From Mangrovimonas cancribranchiae (GTDB taxonomy: Bacteria; Bacteroidota; Bacteroidia; Flavobacteriales; Flavobacteriaceae): a stretch of 64,000 nt of DNA. Below the pieces are notes generated by a model. The model was not told where the DNA came from. It made no database searches and was given only the letters and a program-made list of their open reading frames with translations. A program made the position numbers and the translations under genes. The stretch covers positions 2,434,001-2,498,000 of the forward strand of contig NZ_CP136925.1 in NCBI RefSeq assembly GCF_037126245.1, read 5' to 3'. Shown in pieces: positions 32,296 through 41,347 of the stretch (the stretch's first letter is position 1; every line of letters begins with the position of its first letter).

Positions 32296-33810
32296 ATGCC
32301 AATTCCTATAGTAAATTCTATTGCTTCCTGGTTTTTAAAAAAACGTTTTCATCAAATTGAATTATTTTTAAAGTATCCTAACGAAGTACAACAGGAGTTA
32401 CTATTTCAACTACTTTCCAAAGCTAAAGACACCGAATTTGGAAAAACTTATGATTTTGCCTCGATAAAAGATTACAATACTTTTTCTAGTCGCATTCCTA
32501 TATCTACTTATGAAGATTATCACGATGCTATTGAACGCTCACGACAAGGAGAACACAATATTTTTTGGCCACAACCTATAAGATGGTTTGCTAAATCTAG
32601 CGGGACAACCAATAGTAAAAGTAAATTTATCCCTGTTAGTGATGATTCTTTAGAAGATTGTCATTATGCAGCAAGTAAGGACTTACTTTGTATGTATCTT
32701 AATAATAATGAAAACTCTCAACTCTTTACAGGAAAAAGTCTAAGACTAGGTGGCAGTAAAGAACTTTACAAAGAAAATGGGACCGTTTTTGGCGACCTTT
32801 CTGCCATATTAATAGACAATATGCCTTTTTGGGCCGAATTTAGTAGTACGCCAAGCAGCAAAGTTTCTCTTATGAGCGAATGGGAAACTAAAATGGAAGC
32901 TATTGTAAATGAAACCATTCAAGAAAATGTTACCAGCTTAGCTGGTGTACCCTCATGGATGTTGGTTTTATTAAACAATGTTTTAGAAAAAACAGGCAAA
33001 GACAACATATTTGATATCTGGCCAAATCTAGAGGTGTACTTCCATGGTGGCGTAAGCTTTGTTCCTTATAAAGACCAATACAAACGTATTTTTCCTAGAA
33101 AAGATTTTAGGTATTACGAAATTTACAATGCTTCAGAAGGTTTTTTTGCTATTCAAGATCAAAATAAATCTAGCGAATTGTTACTTATGTTAGATTATGG
33201 TATTTTCTATGAGTTTATTCCTATGGAAACATACGGTACCAAACATGAGAAAATTGTTCCGCTAGGCGAAGTAGAAAAAGATAAAAATTACGCTGTCATT
33301 ATTACTACAAATGCAGGACTGTGGCGCTATAAAATTGGGGATACCGTAAAGTTTACTTCTATACAGCCTTATCGTATAAAAATTACAGGACGTACAAAGC
33401 ATCATATTAATGCCTTTGGCGAAGAATTAATTATAGAAAATGCTGAAGAAGCCTTAAAAAAAGTTTGTGAAAAAACAAAGTCGGAAATTGTAGATTACAC
33501 CGCAGCACCTATTTTTATGGATGGCAAGGAAAAAGGTGCTCACGAATGGCTAATTGAATTCAAAACGCCTCCTAATAATATTGATTATTTTAATGAGCTA
33601 CTAGATAATGCTTTAAAATCTCTTAATTCAGATTATGAAGCAAAACGTTATAACAATATGACGTTAAACAAACCTAAAGTCCATATTGCTCGCCCCCATT
33701 TATTTTACGATTGGTTAAAACAAAACAACAAACTGGGTGGCCAACATAAAGTCCCAAGGTTATCAAACACAAGAGAATATTTAGACGAGTTACTTCAATT
33801 AAACTCCTAA
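32296..33810 (+). CDS. GH3 family acyl-acid-amido synthetase-like protein
   Basis: 504 residues. The adenylate-forming core has RWFAKSSGTTNSKSKFIPVS (ATP loop), YEIYNASEGFFAIQ and TNAGLWRYKIGDTVKFTS (motifs of GH3 enzymes), and a C-terminal lid with GRTKHHINAFGEELIIENAE. Plant GH3 proteins join amino acids to auxin or jasmonate; bacterial members probably form amides from other acids, and the flavobacterial substrate is not known to me. It is transcribed alone; the following 245 bases hold only a terminator. Confidence 0.88.
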   Translation: MPIPIVNSIASWFLKKRFHQIELFLKYPNEVQQELLFQLLSKAKDTEFGKTYDFASIKDYNTFSSRIPISTYEDYHDAIERSRQGEHNIFWPQPIRWFAKSSGTTNSKSKFIPVSDDSLEDCHYAASKDLLCMYLNNNENSQLFTGKSLRLGGSKELYKENGTVFGDLSAILIDNMPFWAEFSSTPSSKVSLMSEWETKMEAIVNETIQENVTSLAGVPSWMLVLLNNVLEKTGKDNIFDIWPNLEVYFHGGVSFVPYKDQYKRIFPRKDFRYYEIYNASEGFFAIQDQNKSSELLLMLDYGIFYEFIPMETYGTKHEKIVPLGEVEKDKNYAVIITTNAGLWRYKIGDTVKFTSIQPYRIKITGRTKHHINAFGEELIIENAEEALKKVCEKTKSEIVDYTAAPIFMDGKEKGAHEWLIEFKTPPNNIDYFNELLDNALKSLNSDYEAKRYNNMTLNKPKVHIARPHLFYDWLKQNNKLGGQHKVPRLSNTREYLDELLQLNS

Positions 33811-34014
33811 TTGTTATTCACCGAAAAAATAGTTATACTTTTTTCTCATAACGAAAATAATGGTGTGTTTATCTAAAAACAGATAAGGTAATTTTTTTCT
33901 TACAAGCAAAACTGTAGTTTTACAACATCATATCATGCTTATAGGCTCTTAAAAGACTATTGTTTATAGCCTATTTTCATAATGTTACTATTAATTAACA
34001 TATCCATAAAGCTT

Positions 34015-34047
34015 AAAAAACCACTTAAAGTTATTAAGTGGTTTTTT
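34015..34047. terminator. Bidirectional terminator between GH3 and the MerR/B12 regulator
   Basis: AAAAAACCACTTAA (34015-34028) pairs with TTAAGTGGTTTTTT (34034-34047), T-runs on both strands. Confidence 0.85.
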
Positions 34048-34055
34048 TATGATGC

Positions 34056-34928
34056 TTATCTAAAGTTTTTTAAACAGTCCACAAAATCTTTAGGGCTTTT
34101 TAAATAAATACTTTCTCCTTCTTTAATAGCATTCTCTATGTTATCTGTATTTCCCGATATATATAATGGAACATTAGATTTAGAGCAAAACGCATTAATT
34201 TTTGCAAAAGTTGCTTTCTGTATTGGAGTTATAAACATGGTTAACATAATGTCTGGCGTAACATCTTCTATTATTTGACTAATGTTTTCTAAAGGAACAT
34301 TTTGCCCTAAATAATAAACTTTCCATCCTAATTTTCTAGCCAAATAATAGGCTAAAAGCAACCCTATTTCATGATACTCGTCTTCTATTAAAAACATAAC
34401 AACAGATGGTGCACCTTTTGGCGGATATGGGAGTAAATCTATCTCAGTAAACATTTTTTTCTTAATTAAATTTGAAACAAAATGTTCTTGAAATGGCATA
34501 ACCCTATCAATACCCCATAAAACGCCCACTCTATTTAAAAACGGATAAACAATCTCTAAAACCGTTGTCAATAAGCCTTTATTAATAATTTGAGTTTTTA
34601 AAATATTATCAAATGCCTGCTCATCCATATCCAGCAAACTTGTAATCAAAGCATTTATTTCCACCTCATATGTCTCATCAGAAATTTGATTAGTTACCGC
34701 TTTATGAATGTCTTCTTCAGACATTTTATCAATTTTGGATATTCTATATCCATTTTTTGTGAGCAAGCTTATATTTAAAAGCTTTTTTAAAAGACTATCT
34801 GAATAATACCTGATGTTTGTTTCTGTTCGCTCTGGCTCTATTAAAGTATAGCGCGTTTCCCATTTCCTTAGCGTATGGGCATTAATTCCTGTAAGTGTTA
34901 CCACTTGAGCCATTGTATATTTACTCAT
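34056..34928 (-). CDS. carH: CarH-like MerR regulator with cobalamin-binding domain
   Basis: 290 residues. The N-terminal MerR helix-turn-helix (YTMAQVVTLTGINAHTLRKWETRY, then RYYSDSLLKKLLNISLL) is followed by a helical bundle holding Trp-x9-Glu-His (W in LWGIDRVMPFQEH), the motif that contacts the upper side of adenosylcobalamin in CarH. A B12-binding Rossmann domain follows with the axial His in DEYHEIGLLLAYY. CarH proteins repress carotenoid genes in the dark and release DNA when light breaks the cobalt-carbon bond. The gene diverges from a cluster with crtI, crtB, crtZ and the cyclase, which fits that role. Confidence 0.88.
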   Translation of the reverse strand: MSKYTMAQVVTLTGINAHTLRKWETRYTLIEPERTETNIRYYSDSLLKKLLNISLLTKNGYRISKIDKMSEEDIHKAVTNQISDETYEVEINALITSLLDMDEQAFDNILKTQIINKGLLTTVLEIVYPFLNRVGVLWGIDRVMPFQEHFVSNLIKKKMFTEIDLLPYPPKGAPSVVMFLIEDEYHEIGLLLAYYLARKLGWKVYYLGQNVPLENISQIIEDVTPDIMLTMFITPIQKATFAKINAFCSKSNVPLYISGNTDNIENAIKEGESIYLKSPKDFVDCLKNFR

Positions 34929-35049
34929 GTCTAATTCTTTACGCTATAAAATTATACATTTTTTTGAAAACACAGGGAATAAAATTCATTTTGTCTACTT
35001 TTATTTAATTTTTATTTGACAAACAATATTTTTTTGTATATTTGTCTAA
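34928..35049. promoter_or_regulatory. Three TGTCTA sites in the CarH/FAS1 intergenic region
   Basis: TGTCTAA (34928-34934), TGTCTAC (34992-34998) and TGTCTAA (35043-35049) occur in the same direction. The last one begins within the -7 element of the FAS1 promoter. They are candidate binding sites for the divergent CarH-like regulator; the match is by repetition and position only. Confidence 0.4.
35016..35044 (+). promoter_or_regulatory. Consensus Bacteroidota promoter of the FAS1-carotenoid region
   Basis: TTG (35016-35018), 18 bases, then TATATTTG (35037-35044) is a perfect TTG/TAnnTTTG promoter. It overlaps a possible TTG start at 35016, showing that the lipoprotein starts instead at ATG 35076. 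Confidence 0.8.
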
Positions 35050-35075
35050 CTTTAACATTAAAAACAAAGACAAAA

Positions 35076-36506
35076 ATGAAAACAACAAAATTATTATTCC
35101 TATTACTAAGTTTCGCTTTCATTGGCGTCTCTTGTAGTAGTGACGACGACAATTCTACACCTTCAACACCATCTAACCAAAAAAACATTGTTGAACTGGC
35201 TGTAGACACACCAGAATTATCAACATTAGTTGATGCACTCTCAAGAGCTGATGGTGATTTAGTTAGCGTGCTTAGCAGCGATGGACCTTTTACAGTTTTG
35301 GCACCAACTAACGATGCTTTTTCAAGCTTTTTAACCGACAATGGTTTTAGCTCTCTAAATGAAGTCCCAAGTGATGTTCTTTCACAAATTTTATTAAACC
35401 ATGTTATTATGGCCGATGTTGAGGCATCAGATTTAACAGCTATGGGGTCTGGATATACTTCTGGAAGCGCAACTGGAGCTGGTGGAAACAACATTAGTAT
35501 TTATTTTGACACCTCAAATGGTGTTAGCTTCAATAACTCTGGTACAGTTACAACAGCAGACATTAATGCTAGCAACGGAACTATACATATTTTAGATGGT
35601 GTTTTAGGACTACCTGACATTGTTAGCCATGCCGCTAATAATCCTGCCTTTTCTAGTTTAGTAGCTGCGCTTAGTGCTGCAGATGGCAACTTGGTATCTG
35701 TACTCCAAGGCGATGGACCCTTTACAATACTTGCTCCAGACAACAGTGCTTTCGATACCTTTTTAAATGGCGCTTCATTAGGTGATGTTGATACGGCGGT
35801 ATTATCACAAATTCTACTTAATCATGTAATTTCGGGTTCAGCAATCTCTTCTGAAGCACTTATAAATAGTGGCGCTGGATATACTAACACAGCAGCAACT
35901 GGCGCTGAAGATAACAGTATGAGTTTATATTACAACACTAGCAATGGCGTTATATTTAATGGTATATCCACTGTTTTTCAAGCCGATGTGGTTGGCACAA
36001 ATGGTATTATTCACGCAGTAGATACAGTAATCGACATCCCTACAGTAGTTACATTTGCACTAGCCGACCCTAACTTCTCTACCTTAGCTTCTGCTTTAAC
36101 CGAATTAACACCAGCTACCGATTTTGCGTCAATTTTATCACGTACTGAAAGCGGCAACAGTGATGGTATAAATCCAGATTTTACCGTATTTGCTCCTACA
36201 AATGATGCTTTTGATGCTTTAATTAGTGAACTAGGCGGTGTGCCAAATGAAAGCACTTTAACAGAGGTGCTATTGTACCATGTAGCGAGTGGCGCTAATG
36301 TAACTTCTGGCGACCTTAATACAGGCGCAAACCCTGTAACATCATTACAAGGCGGAAGTTTTACTGTTAACCTTCCAGGAACCGGCAGTAATATTGCTGA
36401 TATAACAGATGGTTCTGGCGCAATGGATATAGGCATTATAGCTGTTGACGTACAAGCTGGAAATGGCGTAATACATGTTCTTGACAAAGTGATGCTTCCT
36501 AATTAA
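35076..36506 (+). CDS. Lipoprotein with three fasciclin (FAS1) domains
   Basis: 476 residues from ATG 35076. The signal ends in a lipobox (LLSFAFIGVSC) followed by SSDDDNSTPS. Three FAS1 repeats follow, at about 35-170, 175-310 and 315-475, each with the conserved FTVLAPTNDAF-like H1 segment (FTVLAPTNDAFSSF, FTILAPDNSAFDTF, FTVFAPTNDAFDAL) and a VIHVLDKV-like H2 (IHILDGVLGLP, IHAVDTVIDIP, IHVLDKVMLP). FAS1 domains mediate adhesion or bind small hydrophobic ligands. Its place between CarH and crtI suggests a link to pigments or light, which is inference. Confidence 0.92.
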   Translation: MKTTKLLFLLLSFAFIGVSCSSDDDNSTPSTPSNQKNIVELAVDTPELSTLVDALSRADGDLVSVLSSDGPFTVLAPTNDAFSSFLTDNGFSSLNEVPSDVLSQILLNHVIMADVEASDLTAMGSGYTSGSATGAGGNNISIYFDTSNGVSFNNSGTVTTADINASNGTIHILDGVLGLPDIVSHAANNPAFSSLVAALSAADGNLVSVLQGDGPFTILAPDNSAFDTFLNGASLGDVDTAVLSQILLNHVISGSAISSEALINSGAGYTNTAATGAEDNSMSLYYNTSNGVIFNGISTVFQADVVGTNGIIHAVDTVIDIPTVVTFALADPNFSTLASALTELTPATDFASILSRTESGNSDGINPDFTVFAPTNDAFDALISELGGVPNESTLTEVLLYHVASGANVTSGDLNTGANPVTSLQGGSFTVNLPGTGSNIADITDGSGAMDIGIIAVDVQAGNGVIHVLDKVMLPN

Positions 36507-36533
36507 TTCCTCTTTAACTATAATATTAGCAAC

Positions 36534-36568
36534 AATAAACCAGTAGCAAAAAAAGCTACTGGTTTATT
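36534..36568 (+). terminator. Terminator-like hairpin directly upstream of crtI
   Basis: AATAAACCAGTAGC (36534-36547) pairs perfectly with GCTACTGGTTTATT (36555-36568) around an A7 loop, with a modest T-rich end. It ends 15 bases before the crtI ATG, leaving no room for a promoter behind it, so crtI is reached by readthrough or the hairpin sits in the crtI leader. Confidence 0.7.
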
Positions 36569-36583
36569 TAAAAGGTGCTCTAA

Positions 36584-38056
36584 ATGAATTCAAAAAAAAT
36601 TATTGTCATAGGATCAGGATTTTCATCGCTTTCTGCGGCTTGTTACTTAGCAAAAGAAGGCCATAAAGTGACTATACTTGAAAAAAACAGGACGGTTGGC
36701 GGACGTGCAAGACAATTAAAAAAAGAAGGATTTACTTTTGATATTGGTCCAACTTTTTATTGGATGCCTGATGTTTTTGAGCGTTTTTTTAACGATTTCA
36801 ACTCAACTACTTCAGATTATTACACCTTAAACAAACTACACCCTGCTTATAAAATTTATTTCGGAAGGAAAGATTTTATAAGTATCTCTGAAAATTTTGA
36901 AGACATTAAACAAACCTTTGAAAGCATTGAAAAAGGAAGTAGTGAAAAATTACAACAATTTATTAATAAAGCTGAGGCAAATTATAATATCGCCATAAAG
37001 GACTTAGTTTATAAACCAGGCGAAAATCTTTTTGAAATTATTAATAACAAAACCATTTTTAAGTTACATGAATTTATTTCAACGATTTCAAAGCAAGTTT
37101 CTAAATCCTTTAAAAATAAAAAGCTAAGAAAAACCTTAGAGTTTCCTGTATTATTTCTTGGTGCCAAACCAGATAACACACCATCTTTTTACAATTTTAT
37201 GAATTATGCCGATTTTAAACTAGGCACTTGGCACCCTAAAGGTGGTATGTATAAGGTTGTTGAAGGTATAAACATATTGGCAAAAAGTCTAGATATTACT
37301 ATTCACACTAATTGTGAAGTTAGCGAAATTATAACCAAAAATGATCGCTCAGTCACAGGAGTAGACACAAATTTGTGTTACATGGATTGTGACATTTTAC
37401 TAAGTGGTGCCGACTATCATCATACCGAAACCTTACTACCAAACCATTTAAGACAATACTCAGAAAATTATTGGAACAACAAAACATTTGCGCCATCGGC
37501 GTTACTATTTTATGTGGGCATAAATAAAAAGCTAAGTCAGGCATCTCATCACACTTTATTTTTTGATACCGATTTTGAAACTCATGCCAAAACCATTTAC
37601 GATACTAAAGAATGGGCTAAAAAACCGTTGTTTTATGCTAGTTTTCCAAGTGTAACAGATGAAACCATTGCGCCTAAAAACAAAGAAGCTGCTATTTTCT
37701 TAATTCCAATTGCTCCAGATATTAAGGACACACCTGAAATTAGAGAAACCTATTTTAAACAATTAATCGATCGTCTTGAAAACATCACTGGAGAATCTAT
37801 TAAAGACCATATTCTTTTTCATGAATCGTATTGTGTAAGCGATTTTAAACAAGACTACAACTCCTATAAAGGCAATGCCTACGGACTAGCAAACACGTTA
37901 ATGCAAACCCATATTCTTAGGCCTAAACTAAAAAGTAAAAAACTAAACAATCTTTATTTCTGTGGGCAATTAACTGTTCCTGGACCAGGAGTTCCTCCAT
38001 CTTTAATTTCGGGTAAAATTGTTAGTGATTTAATTAATAAATATCATACATCATGA
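36584..38056 (+). CDS. crtI: Phytoene desaturase CrtI
   Basis: 490 residues. It has the FAD-binding N-terminus (KIIVIGSGFSSLSAACYLAKEG, then EKNRTVGGRARQ) and the bacterial-type C-terminal signature YFCGQLTVPGPGVPPSLISG. CrtI desaturates phytoene stepwise to lycopene at the membrane. It is followed directly by crtB (4-base overlap ATGA at 38053), the usual flavobacterial pair. Confidence 0.94.
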   Translation: MNSKKIIVIGSGFSSLSAACYLAKEGHKVTILEKNRTVGGRARQLKKEGFTFDIGPTFYWMPDVFERFFNDFNSTTSDYYTLNKLHPAYKIYFGRKDFISISENFEDIKQTFESIEKGSSEKLQQFINKAEANYNIAIKDLVYKPGENLFEIINNKTIFKLHEFISTISKQVSKSFKNKKLRKTLEFPVLFLGAKPDNTPSFYNFMNYADFKLGTWHPKGGMYKVVEGINILAKSLDITIHTNCEVSEIITKNDRSVTGVDTNLCYMDCDILLSGADYHHTETLLPNHLRQYSENYWNNKTFAPSALLFYVGINKKLSQASHHTLFFDTDFETHAKTIYDTKEWAKKPLFYASFPSVTDETIAPKNKEAAIFLIPIAPDIKDTPEIRETYFKQLIDRLENITGESIKDHILFHESYCVSDFKQDYNSYKGNAYGLANTLMQTHILRPKLKSKKLNNLYFCGQLTVPGPGVPPSLISGKIVSDLINKYHTS

Positions 38057-38790
38057 AAGCCTTATTCGACTCCTCTAGTTTAAAATGCAGTGAAATTATC
38101 ACTAAAACTTATAGCACGTCATTCTCTTTAGGTATTAAACTATTTGCGCCTTCCATTAGACCTGCGATTTATGCTATTTACGGTTTTGTTCGTTATGCCG
38201 ATGAAATTGTAGATTCGTTTAACGACTATAATCAAGAGCGTCTTTTTAAAGATTTTGTTCATGATTACCACAAAGCACTTGAACATAAAATTAGCCTAAA
38301 CCCTATTATTAATGCGTTTCAAGAGGTCGTGCATAAATATAAATTACACACTTATGCCGAGGACTTTCTAAAACGTATGGAAGCCGATTTAACGGTTTCT
38401 AACTATACGACTAAAGAAGATTATGAGAATTACATTTATGGCTCTGCCGATGTGGTTGGCCTTATGTGCTTAAGGGTTTTTGTAAATAATGACGACATTA
38501 AGTTTAACGATTTAAAGCAATCGGCTAAACATTTAGGCTCAGCATTTCAAAAGGTTAATTTTTTGAGAGATTTTAAAGATGATACCGAAAAACTTGGCCG
38601 ATCGTATTTTCCTAACCTTCAAAATAACACTTTAAATAACCTAAGCAAACAAGAGATTATAAATGACATAAAGTTCGATTTTAACGAAGCTTATAAAGGC
38701 ATTATTCAATTACCAATAGAAAGCAGACTTGGCGTTTATATTGCTTATAGATATTATTTAAAGCTATTAATACCGATTCTAAGCTTATAG
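38053..38790 (+). CDS. crtB: Phytoene synthase CrtB, frameshifted near the C-terminus
   Basis: 245 residues in the open frame; it joins two GGPP to phytoene. Both Asp-rich sites are present (YADEIVDSF and LRDFKDDTEKLGRSYFP). The frame breaks off after YRYYLKLL with a non-homologous IPILSL and a stop. The -1 frame from about 38766 carries the missing C-terminus to 38876 (see next entry), which would give a protein of about 274 residues, close to the normal length. The active-site helices lie before the break, so activity may remain, but stability could suffer. An assembly error of one base is the simplest alternative. Confidence 0.9.
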   Translation: MKALFDSSSLKCSEIITKTYSTSFSLGIKLFAPSIRPAIYAIYGFVRYADEIVDSFNDYNQERLFKDFVHDYHKALEHKISLNPIINAFQEVVHKYKLHTYAEDFLKRMEADLTVSNYTTKEDYENYIYGSADVVGLMCLRVFVNNDDIKFNDLKQSAKHLGSAFQKVNFLRDFKDDTEKLGRSYFPNLQNNTLNNLSKQEIINDIKFDFNEAYKGIIQLPIESRLGVYIAYRYYLKLLIPILSL

Positions 38791-38876
38791 CAAACAAACG
38801 CATACGTGTTTCTAACGGTATTAAACTATTTATTCTTACAAAATCGTACATACGCTATAAACTTCATGCGTTTTAA
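38766..38876 (+). other. Out-of-frame C-terminus of CrtB
   Basis: The -1 frame reads INTDSKLIANKRIRVSN and then GIKLFILTKSYIRYKLHAF, stop at 38874-38876. KRIRVSN...K...L..SY.RYKL is the usual end of flavobacterial phytoene synthases. One extra base near 38766-38770 would restore the frame (CTATTAATACC to CTATTAAATACC). Confidence 0.8.
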
Positions 38877-38903
38877 AATCACTGTTAATTCTTAAATTTA
38901 ATT

Positions 38904-39359
38904 ATGTCTATTTTTATTTATATCGTAATAACCATTGCAACATTTATAACCATGGAAGCTATAACTTGGCTAACCCACAAGCATATTATGCATGGATTTT
39001 TATGGTATTTACACAAAGACCATCATCAACCAAAATACGCTCACACCTTCGAAAAGAATGATGCCTTTTTTGTAATTTTTGCCATACCTAGCATACTACT
39101 ATTTTATTTTGGGTTAGTCCCTAATTTAAATGTGTTGTTTTTTATTGGTTTAGGCATTCTTTGCTATGGTATTGCTTATTTTTTAATTCACGATGTACTT
39201 ATTCACCAACGCTTTAAATGGTTTAAACACACCAAAAACAAATTTCTTTTAGGATTAAGAAAAGCCCATAAAATACACCATAAACATTTAGGAAAGGAAG
39301 ATGGCGAATGCTTTGGTATGTTGTATGTTCCTAAAAAATATCATAAGCAATACAAGTGA
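38904..39359 (+). CDS. crtZ: Beta-carotene hydroxylase CrtZ
   Basis: 151 residues with about four membrane segments. The di-iron histidine clusters of the fatty-acid-hydroxylase fold are visible: LTHKHIMHGFLWYLHKDHH, then LIHDVLIHQRF and KAHKIHHKHLGKEDGE. CrtZ adds 3-hydroxyl groups to the beta rings, turning beta-carotene into zeaxanthin. It follows crtB by 27 bases beyond the restored crtB end and precedes the cyclase by 4 bases. Confidence 0.92.
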   Translation: MSIFIYIVITIATFITMEAITWLTHKHIMHGFLWYLHKDHHQPKYAHTFEKNDAFFVIFAIPSILLFYFGLVPNLNVLFFIGLGILCYGIAYFLIHDVLIHQRFKWFKHTKNKFLLGLRKAHKIHHKHLGKEDGECFGMLYVPKKYHKQYK

Positions 39360-39363
39360 TTAC

Positions 39364-40059
39364 ATGAAACCTCTTATTTATTTACTGGTAAACTTGGGAT
39401 GTATTTCTATTCCGTTACTAGCTAGTTTTTACCCTAAACATGCCTTTTATAAAAATTGGCGTTATTTTTTTAGTGCTAATATTTTAATAACAATAATATT
39501 TGTTGTTTGGGATATTATTTTCACTAAAATAGGCGTATGGGGATTTAACCAAACATACTTAACAGGATTTTACATTTGTAATTTACCTATTGAAGAACTC
39601 CTTTTTTTTGTTTGTATTCCTTTTGCTTGTGTATTTAGTTACTTTGCCTTTAAATATCTTATTAAAAACAACCCTTTAGAGAAAATTCAACGAGCTGTTA
39701 CCTATATTTTAATTGTTGTTTTTCTAATAATCGCTTTACTTAATTACAACAAACTATATACTAGCACGACCTGTTTTCTTACAAGTTTATATTTAACTCT
39801 TTTGGCTGTAAGGAAGGTGAATTTATCTTATTACTACTTAAGTTATATTTTTATTTTACCCTTTTTCTTTGTGAGTAATGGTATTTTAACGGGTAGCTTT
39901 TTTGTTGAACCTATTGTTTGGTATAATGATGCCGAAAATTTAGGTGTTAGAATAAGTAACATCCCTATTGAAGATAGCATTTACGGCTTACTTTTAATTT
40001 TTATAAACATACATTTATATAAGTACTTTAAAACAAAAAGTCTACTTAAAATTAAGTAG
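39364..40059 (+). CDS. Lycopene cyclase, CrtYcd type
   Basis: 231 residues from ATG 39364, 4 bases after crtZ. About seven membrane helices arranged as two similar halves, each with the family motif: NLPIEELLFFVCIPF in the first half and SNIPIEDSIYGLLLIF in the second. Fused CrtYc-CrtYd cyclases of this size close the beta rings of lycopene. The terminator stem overlaps the last codons. The gene completes a phytoene-to-zeaxanthin route; a ketolase (crtW) and GGPP synthase are not in the window. Confidence 0.88.
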   Translation: MKPLIYLLVNLGCISIPLLASFYPKHAFYKNWRYFFSANILITIIFVVWDIIFTKIGVWGFNQTYLTGFYICNLPIEELLFFVCIPFACVFSYFAFKYLIKNNPLEKIQRAVTYILIVVFLIIALLNYNKLYTSTTCFLTSLYLTLLAVRKVNLSYYYLSYIFILPFFFVSNGILTGSFFVEPIVWYNDAENLGVRISNIPIEDSIYGLLLIFINIHLYKYFKTKSLLKIK

Positions 40060-40066
40060 ACTTTTT
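40035..40066. terminator. Terminator of the carotenoid genes, bidirectional with clpX
   Basis: AAAAAGTCTACTTAA (40035-40049) and TTAAGTAGACTTTTT (40052-40066) form a long stem that includes the cyclase stop codon. Confidence 0.85.
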
Positions 40067-40088
40067 TGATCTTTTATTTTCATCAACC

Positions 40089-41321
40089 TTAAGATACCGC
40101 TTTTAATTTTTTTAGCGTGGTCTTGGTTAATTTATCCTCGGCGTAAGCTTTAGTAACTTTTAAAGTTTTTTCGTCACTTCCTGGAAGCTCAAACATGGCA
40201 TCAGTTAGAATCTCCTCACATAATGAACGAAGCCCTCTAGCGCCAAGTTTATACTCAATGGCCTTATGGACAATAAAATCTAGTGCACCATCGGTAATAC
40301 TGAATTCAATATCATCCATTTCAAACAGTTTTTTATACTGCTTTATGATAGCGTTTTTAGGCTCGGTTAAAATAGCTCTAAGGGTTTTATCATCTAAAGG
40401 ATTCATGTGAGTTAACACAGGTAAACGTCCTATTATTTCAGGAATTAAACCAAAGTCTTTTAAATCTTTAGGAATAATGTATTGTAGCAAGTTTTCTTGA
40501 TCAATAACTTCTTCCGATTTTGAAGCGCTATAACCAACGGCTTGCATATTTAAACGCTTAGATATTACTTTATCAATACCATCAAAAGCACCTCCAGCAA
40601 TAAATAAAATATTCTCTGTGTTTACTTCAATAAATTTTTGGTCTGGGTGTTTTCGTCCGCCTTTTGGTGGTACATTTACCGTAGTTCCTTCTAATAGCTT
40701 TAAAAGTGCCTGCTGAACCCCTTCTCCAGAAACATCTCGTGTAATAGATGGATTATCACTTTTACGTGCAATTTTATCAATCTCATCAATAAACACAATT
40801 CCTTTTTGTGCTTTGTCTAAGTTATAATCTGCTGCTTGTAATAATCTAGTTAAAATACTTTCAACATCTTCGCCTACATAACCGGCTTCGGTTAACACTG
40901 TAGCATCAACTATAGCTAAAGGCACATTAAGCATTTTAGCGATGGTTTTTGCCATTAAGGTTTTACCTGTTCCTGTTTGTCCCACCATAACGATATTACT
41001 CTTTTGGATTTCAATATCGTCATCGGAAGGTTGTTGCAGTAATCTTTTGTAGTGATTGTACACTGCAACCGACATGATTTTTTTGGTTGTTTCTTGACCT
41101 ATAATATATTCATCTAAGAATGTTTTTATTTTTTGCGGTTTGCGCAACATTAGCTCTGCACTAAGTTCACTGTTATCAGTTTGTTTAGATTCTTCTAAAA
41201 CAATACCGTGTGCTTGTTCTATGCACCTATCGCAAATATGTGCGTCTAAGCCAGCTATTAACAGATTAGTTTCTGGCTTTTTTCTTCCGCAAAATGAACA
41301 TTCTAATTCTTCCTTTGCCAT
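40089..41321 (-). CDS. clpX: ATP-dependent Clp protease ATP-binding subunit ClpX
   Basis: 410 residues. The N-terminal zinc-binding domain has [17 protein letters not shown] and CDRCIEQAH. The AAA+ core has Walker A ([16 protein letters not shown]), Walker B ([12 protein letters not shown]), the pore loop GYVGED and the sensor Arg region [18 protein letters not shown]. ClpX unfolds tagged proteins and feeds them to ClpP, whose gene lies 26 bases upstream on the same strand. Confidence 0.97.
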   Translation of the reverse strand: MAKEELECSFCGRKKPETNLLIAGLDAHICDRCIEQAHGIVLEESKQTDNSELSAELMLRKPQKIKTFLDEYIIGQETTKKIMSVAVYNHYKRLLQQPSDDDIEIQKSNIVMVGQTGTGKTLMAKTIAKMLNVPLAIVDATVLTEAGYVGEDVESILTRLLQAADYNLDKAQKGIVFIDEIDKIARKSDNPSITRDVSGEGVQQALLKLLEGTTVNVPPKGGRKHPDQKFIEVNTENILFIAGGAFDGIDKVISKRLNMQAVGYSASKSEEVIDQENLLQYIIPKDLKDFGLIPEIIGRLPVLTHMNPLDDKTLRAILTEPKNAIIKQYKKLFEMDDIEFSITDGALDFIVHKAIEYKLGARGLRSLCEEILTDAMFELPGSDEKTLKVTKAYAEDKLTKTTLKKLKAVS

Positions 41322-41347
41322 AAAATCAATTTCTGGTTCTTTTAATA

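Noticed and set aside
33811-34014. Possible small RNA or gene in the gap after the GH3 gene
   Set aside because: Only a weak 7-bp inverted repeat (ATAGGCT/AGCCTAT) is present, with no promoter and no open frame of note.
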